Assembly (NCBI RefSeq): GCF_012932145.1
Contig: NZ_MWOK01000021.1
Span: forward strand, 1-49,058
Reading direction: 5' to 3'
Source: Acidovorax sp. SRB_14
GTDB lineage: Bacteria; Pseudomonadota; Gammaproteobacteria; Burkholderiales; Burkholderiaceae_C
DNA length: 49,058 nt
Below the pieces are notes generated by a model that was not told the origin of the DNA, did not search any database, and saw only the letters and a program-made list of their open reading frames with translations. A program made the position numbers and the translations under genes. Each line of letters starts with the position of its first letter. Positions within the stretch are counted from its first letter, which is position 1. Of this stretch, positions 46,694 to 49,058 are shown one piece after another.

Positions 46694-47770
46694 TCAAGCC
46701 ATGCCGGCCTGCACGCGCTGCCCCGCGGCCTCGCAGCAGCCCAGCGTCTGCGCGACCCAGTCCGCGTTGAAATAGGTCGGCAGGTAGCGCTCGCCCGCAT
46801 CGCACAGCAGCGACAGGATGGAGCCCTGCTCGCCGCGCGCGCGCATTTCCTGCGCGAGCGTGAGCATGGCGGCGAAGTTGGTGCCGGTGGACGGCCCCAC
46901 GCGCCGGCCCAGCAGCTGCGACAGCGCGCGCATAGCGGCCACCGAATCGGCGTCGGCCACGCCCTCCATGCGGTCGACCAGCGTGCGGATGAAGCTCGGT
47001 TCGACGCGCGGGCGGCCAATGCCTTCGATACGCGAGCCCGGCGCGGTCAGTGTGGCGTCGCCCGTGCGGTGGTAGGCGCTGAACACCGATCCGGCCGGGT
47101 CGGCCACGCAGACCTGCGTGGCGTGGCGCTGGTAGCGCACATAGCGGCCGATGGTGGCGCTGGTGCCGCCCGTGCCCGCGCCCACCACGATCCAGCGCGG
47201 CACCGGGTGGCGCTCGCGCGCCATCTGCGTGAACATGCTCTCGGCAATGTTGTTGTTGCCGCGCCAGTCGGTGGCGCGCTCGGCATAGGTGAACTGGTCC
47301 ATGTAGTGCCCCCCCGTCTGCGCGGCAATCGCATGGGCCTCGTCGTAGACGGCGCTCGCGCTGTCCACCAAGTGGCAGCGTCCGCCATGGAACTCGATCT
47401 GCGCGATCTTCTCGGGCGAGGTGCTGCGCGGCATCACGGCGACGAACGGCAGGCCCAGCAGGCGCGCGAAATAGGCCTCGCTCACCGCGGTGGAGCCGCT
47501 CGACGCCTCGACGATGGTCGAACCCTCGCGGACCCAGCCATTGCACAGCGCATACAGAAACAGCGAGCGCGCCAGCCGGTGCTTGAGGCTGCCCGTCGGG
47601 TGGGTCGATTCGTCCTTGAGGTACAGGTCGATGCCGTGCGCGGCATAGCCGGGCAGCGCGAGCGGGATCAGGTGGGTGTCGGCGCTGCGCTGGAAATCGG
47701 CCTCGATGCGGGCGATGGCCTGGTGCAGCCAGGGACTCTGTGGGATCTGGAGGAGGGCGGCGTGGGGCAT
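46694..47770 (-). CDS. PLP-dependent cysteine synthase/desulfhydrase family (Cds1-like)
   Basis: A fold-type II PLP enzyme of 358 residues. The Schiff-base Lys is K63 in [15 protein letters not shown], and the phosphate loop is [12 protein letters not shown] near 198-209. The long N-terminus with [11 protein letters not shown] and the NGW segment resembles Cds1 L-cysteine desulfhydrase (Rv3684 type), not biosynthetic CysK or CysM; this is family recognition, not proof. It would release sulfide, pyruvate and ammonia from cysteine. The ATG at 47770 is chosen; the earlier frame overlaps the permease end. It is flanked by short gaps (19 and 30 bases) and probably co-transcribed with both neighbours. 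Confidence 0.8.
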   Translation of the reverse strand: MPHAALLQIPQSPWLHQAIARIEADFQRSADTHLIPLALPGYAAHGIDLYLKDESTHPTGSLKHRLARSLFLYALCNGWVREGSTIVEASSGSTAVSEAYFARLLGLPFVAVMPRSTSPEKIAQIEFHGGRCHLVDSASAVYDEAHAIAAQTGGHYMDQFTYAERATDWRGNNNIAESMFTQMARERHPVPRWIVVGAGTGGTSATIGRYVRYQRHATQVCVADPAGSVFSAYHRTGDATLTAPGSRIEGIGRPRVEPSFIRTLVDRMEGVADADSVAAMRALSQLLGRRVGPSTGTNFAAMLTLAQEMRARGEQGSILSLLCDAGERYLPTYFNADWVAQTLGCCEAAGQRVQAGMA

Positions 47771-47789
47771 GGGGCGGATTGTGGCAGGC

Positions 47790-49058
47790 CTACCAGTCTT
47801 CCTTGACCGCCAGCACCGCATCGCGCCCGGCCGCCGCGCGCCCGGCCAGCCACGCCGTCAGCGTGCCGGCCGCCACCACGGCCGCGCACAGCGCGAGCAG
47901 GCGCCACAGCGGCAGGCGCAGGTCCATGCGCCAGTGGAAGCTTTGCGGGTTCACCACGTGCACCAGCACCACGGCCACCGCCAGGCCCAGCAAGAGGCCG
48001 GCGAGCGCACCCACCGCCGTCCAGGCCGCGCCTTCGCCGGCCACCACGGCCAGGATCTGGCGGCGCGTCAGGCCCAGGTGCGCCAGCAGGCCGAACTCCT
48101 TGCGCCGCGCCAGCACCTGCGCGCTGAAGCTCGCGGCCACGCCGAACAGCCCGATGCCGATCGCCACCGCCTGCAGCCAGTAGGTGACGGCAAAGCTGCG
48201 GTCGAAGATGCGCAGCGAGCGCGCGCGGATCGCTTCGGACGCGGCGAACTCCAGCAGCGGCGCCGGCGCCGCGCTGGCGTTCGCCTCTGCGCCCAGCCCG
48301 TCCGCACCGCCCGCCAGCGCCGTGATAGCCCGCTCGAGCTGCGCGACATCGGCGCCGGCGCGCGGCCACAGCGCCAGGTCGTTGGCACGCGCATCGCCCG
48401 TCAGGCGCATGTAGTCCGGTGCGTCGATCACCAGAGCGCCGCTCTGGCGCGCATAGTCGCGCCACACGCCTGCTACAAACAAAGGATCTGCCTGGGCTTG
48501 TCCCACCTGCGCCAGAGCCGAAAAGGCCTTGGAAAACGCGGGCAGAGTGCGGCCCGGCGTGGCGCCCCACAGGTCGGCCAGCGCCTCGCTCGCATAGACC
48601 GCAATGTGGCCGGCAGGCACCGGCAGCGGCGGCGCCACCAGCGGCAGCGTGCGTGCCGCGTCGCCGTTCAGCGGGCGCGCGATCAGCACGACGGGCGCGC
48701 GCGCCGGGTCGAGCAGCAGCGGCACAAAGCGCGTGCCCTGCACGCGTTCGACGCCGGGCAGCTCGGCGATGCGGCGCACCAGGTCGGGGCCGAAGGCCGG
48801 CGCGTCGCCGGTCTGCGCGCCGGCACTGCGCACATACAGCGGCGCCGGCAGCACGGCGTCGAGCCAGTCCATGACCGAGCCGCGAAAGCTCGTCACCATC
48901 ACCGTCAGCGCCACCGCCAGGCTGAGGCTGGCGACCACGCCTCCCACCGCCACGGCGGCCGTGCCGCGCGTGCGCCGCGCGCGCTCCAGCGCCAGCATCG
49001 GCAGCAGGCGCGGCGCGGCCAGCGGCTGCAGCGCGCGCAGCAGCAGCGCCACGCCCCA
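47790..49058 (-). CDS. FtsX-type ABC transporter permease, N-terminus outside window
   Basis: The coding frame remains open to the edge of the window at 49058, so only the C-terminal 422 or so residues are seen. A transmembrane helix is present at [25 protein letters not shown] near the start, followed by a large periplasmic MacB-like domain. Three more helices lie in the C-terminal FtsX domain ([46 protein letters not shown] and [15 protein letters not shown] regions). It resembles the permease of the AttEFGH / lipoprotein-release class of ABC systems. An ATPase gene is expected beyond the edge. Confidence 0.8.
   Translation of the reverse strand, partial: WGVALLLRALQPLAAPRLLPMLALERARRTRGTAAVAVGGVVASLSLAVALTVMVTSFRGSVMDWLDAVLPAPLYVRSAGAQTGDAPAFGPDLVRRIAELPGVERVQGTRFVPLLLDPARAPVVLIARPLNGDAARTLPLVAPPLPVPAGHIAVYASEALADLWGATPGRTLPAFSKAFSALAQVGQAQADPLFVAGVWRDYARQSGALVIDAPDYMRLTGDARANDLALWPRAGADVAQLERAITALAGGADGLGAEANASAAPAPLLEFAASEAIRARSLRIFDRSFAVTYWLQAVAIGIGLFGVAASFSAQVLARRKEFGLLAHLGLTRRQILAVVAGEGAAWTAVGALAGLLLGLAVAVVLVHVVNPQSFHWRMDLRLPLWRLLALCAAVVAAGTLTAWLAGRAAAGRDAVLAVKEDW

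Noticed and set aside
1-49058. CRISPR arrays, insertion sequences, prophage genes or toxin-antitoxin pairs.
   Set aside because: No regularly spaced direct repeats, transposase or integrase motifs, or small paired genes of that type were seen on either strand.

Overview
The window is an ordinary chromosomal segment of a high-GC betaproteobacterium. It most resembles Comamonadaceae (Acidovorax, Alicycliphilus or Diaphorobacter type). The reasons are the gene order tpiA-secG-tRNA-Leu-nuoA..N-DUF2818-DUF1178, the PilY1/minor-pilin cluster ending in ribD, and the style of short interspersed hairpin repeats. This placement rests on recognised gene order and protein families, not on a database search. 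I see no phage, insertion sequence, CRISPR array, plasmid function or toxin system, and no intergenic gap longer than about 300 bases.

Layout. 1-287: a tRNA-Gly cut by the window edge, its terminator, and tRNA-Leu(UAA). 301-1504: an uncharacterised acidic protein and a YgjP-type metallopeptidase. 1586-5651: murI and an iron-sulfur class I fumarase on the minus strand, with class II fumC diverging from them. 5765-7985: the divergent selenouridine pair mnmH/selD. 8038-16335: a minus-strand run fimT-pilV-pilW-pilX-pilY1-pilE-ribD, encoding type IV pilus minor pilins and the PilY1 tip adhesin, with a riboflavin gene at the end. 16429-17968: a small exported protein and a PLP aminotransferase. 17964-23056: rpsO, pnp, a quinone oxidoreductase, tpiA and secG. 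23170-38611: tRNA-Leu(GAG), then the complete 14-gene complex I operon nuoA-nuoN, then DUF2818 and DUF1178 genes. 38733-40553: an ABC exporter. 40774-45459: a branched-chain-amino-acid-type ABC importer (ATPase, ATPase, binding protein, two permeases). 45536-49058: a minus-strand set of an AttH-like lipocalin, a Cds1-like PLP enzyme and an FtsX-type permease that runs off the end.

How the genes work together. The nuo operon builds the respiratory NADH:quinone oxidoreductase; both fumarases feed the TCA cycle. SelD makes selenophosphate, which MnmH uses on tRNA wobble uridine. rpsO/pnp belong to translation and RNA turnover. The pil genes prime and tip the type IV pilus.

Most of the window is housekeeping, and I found no clearly new multi-gene system. 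The best leads are four: (i) a roughly 50-bp hairpin repeat present at three of the five convergent gene junctions, with a diverged copy after pnp; (ii) an Arg in place of the Walker A Lys in the second ATPase of the importer; (iii) the permease / cysteine-desulfhydrase-like / Tat-exported lipocalin gene set at the right end; and (iv) a long imperfect hairpin in the pnp leader.
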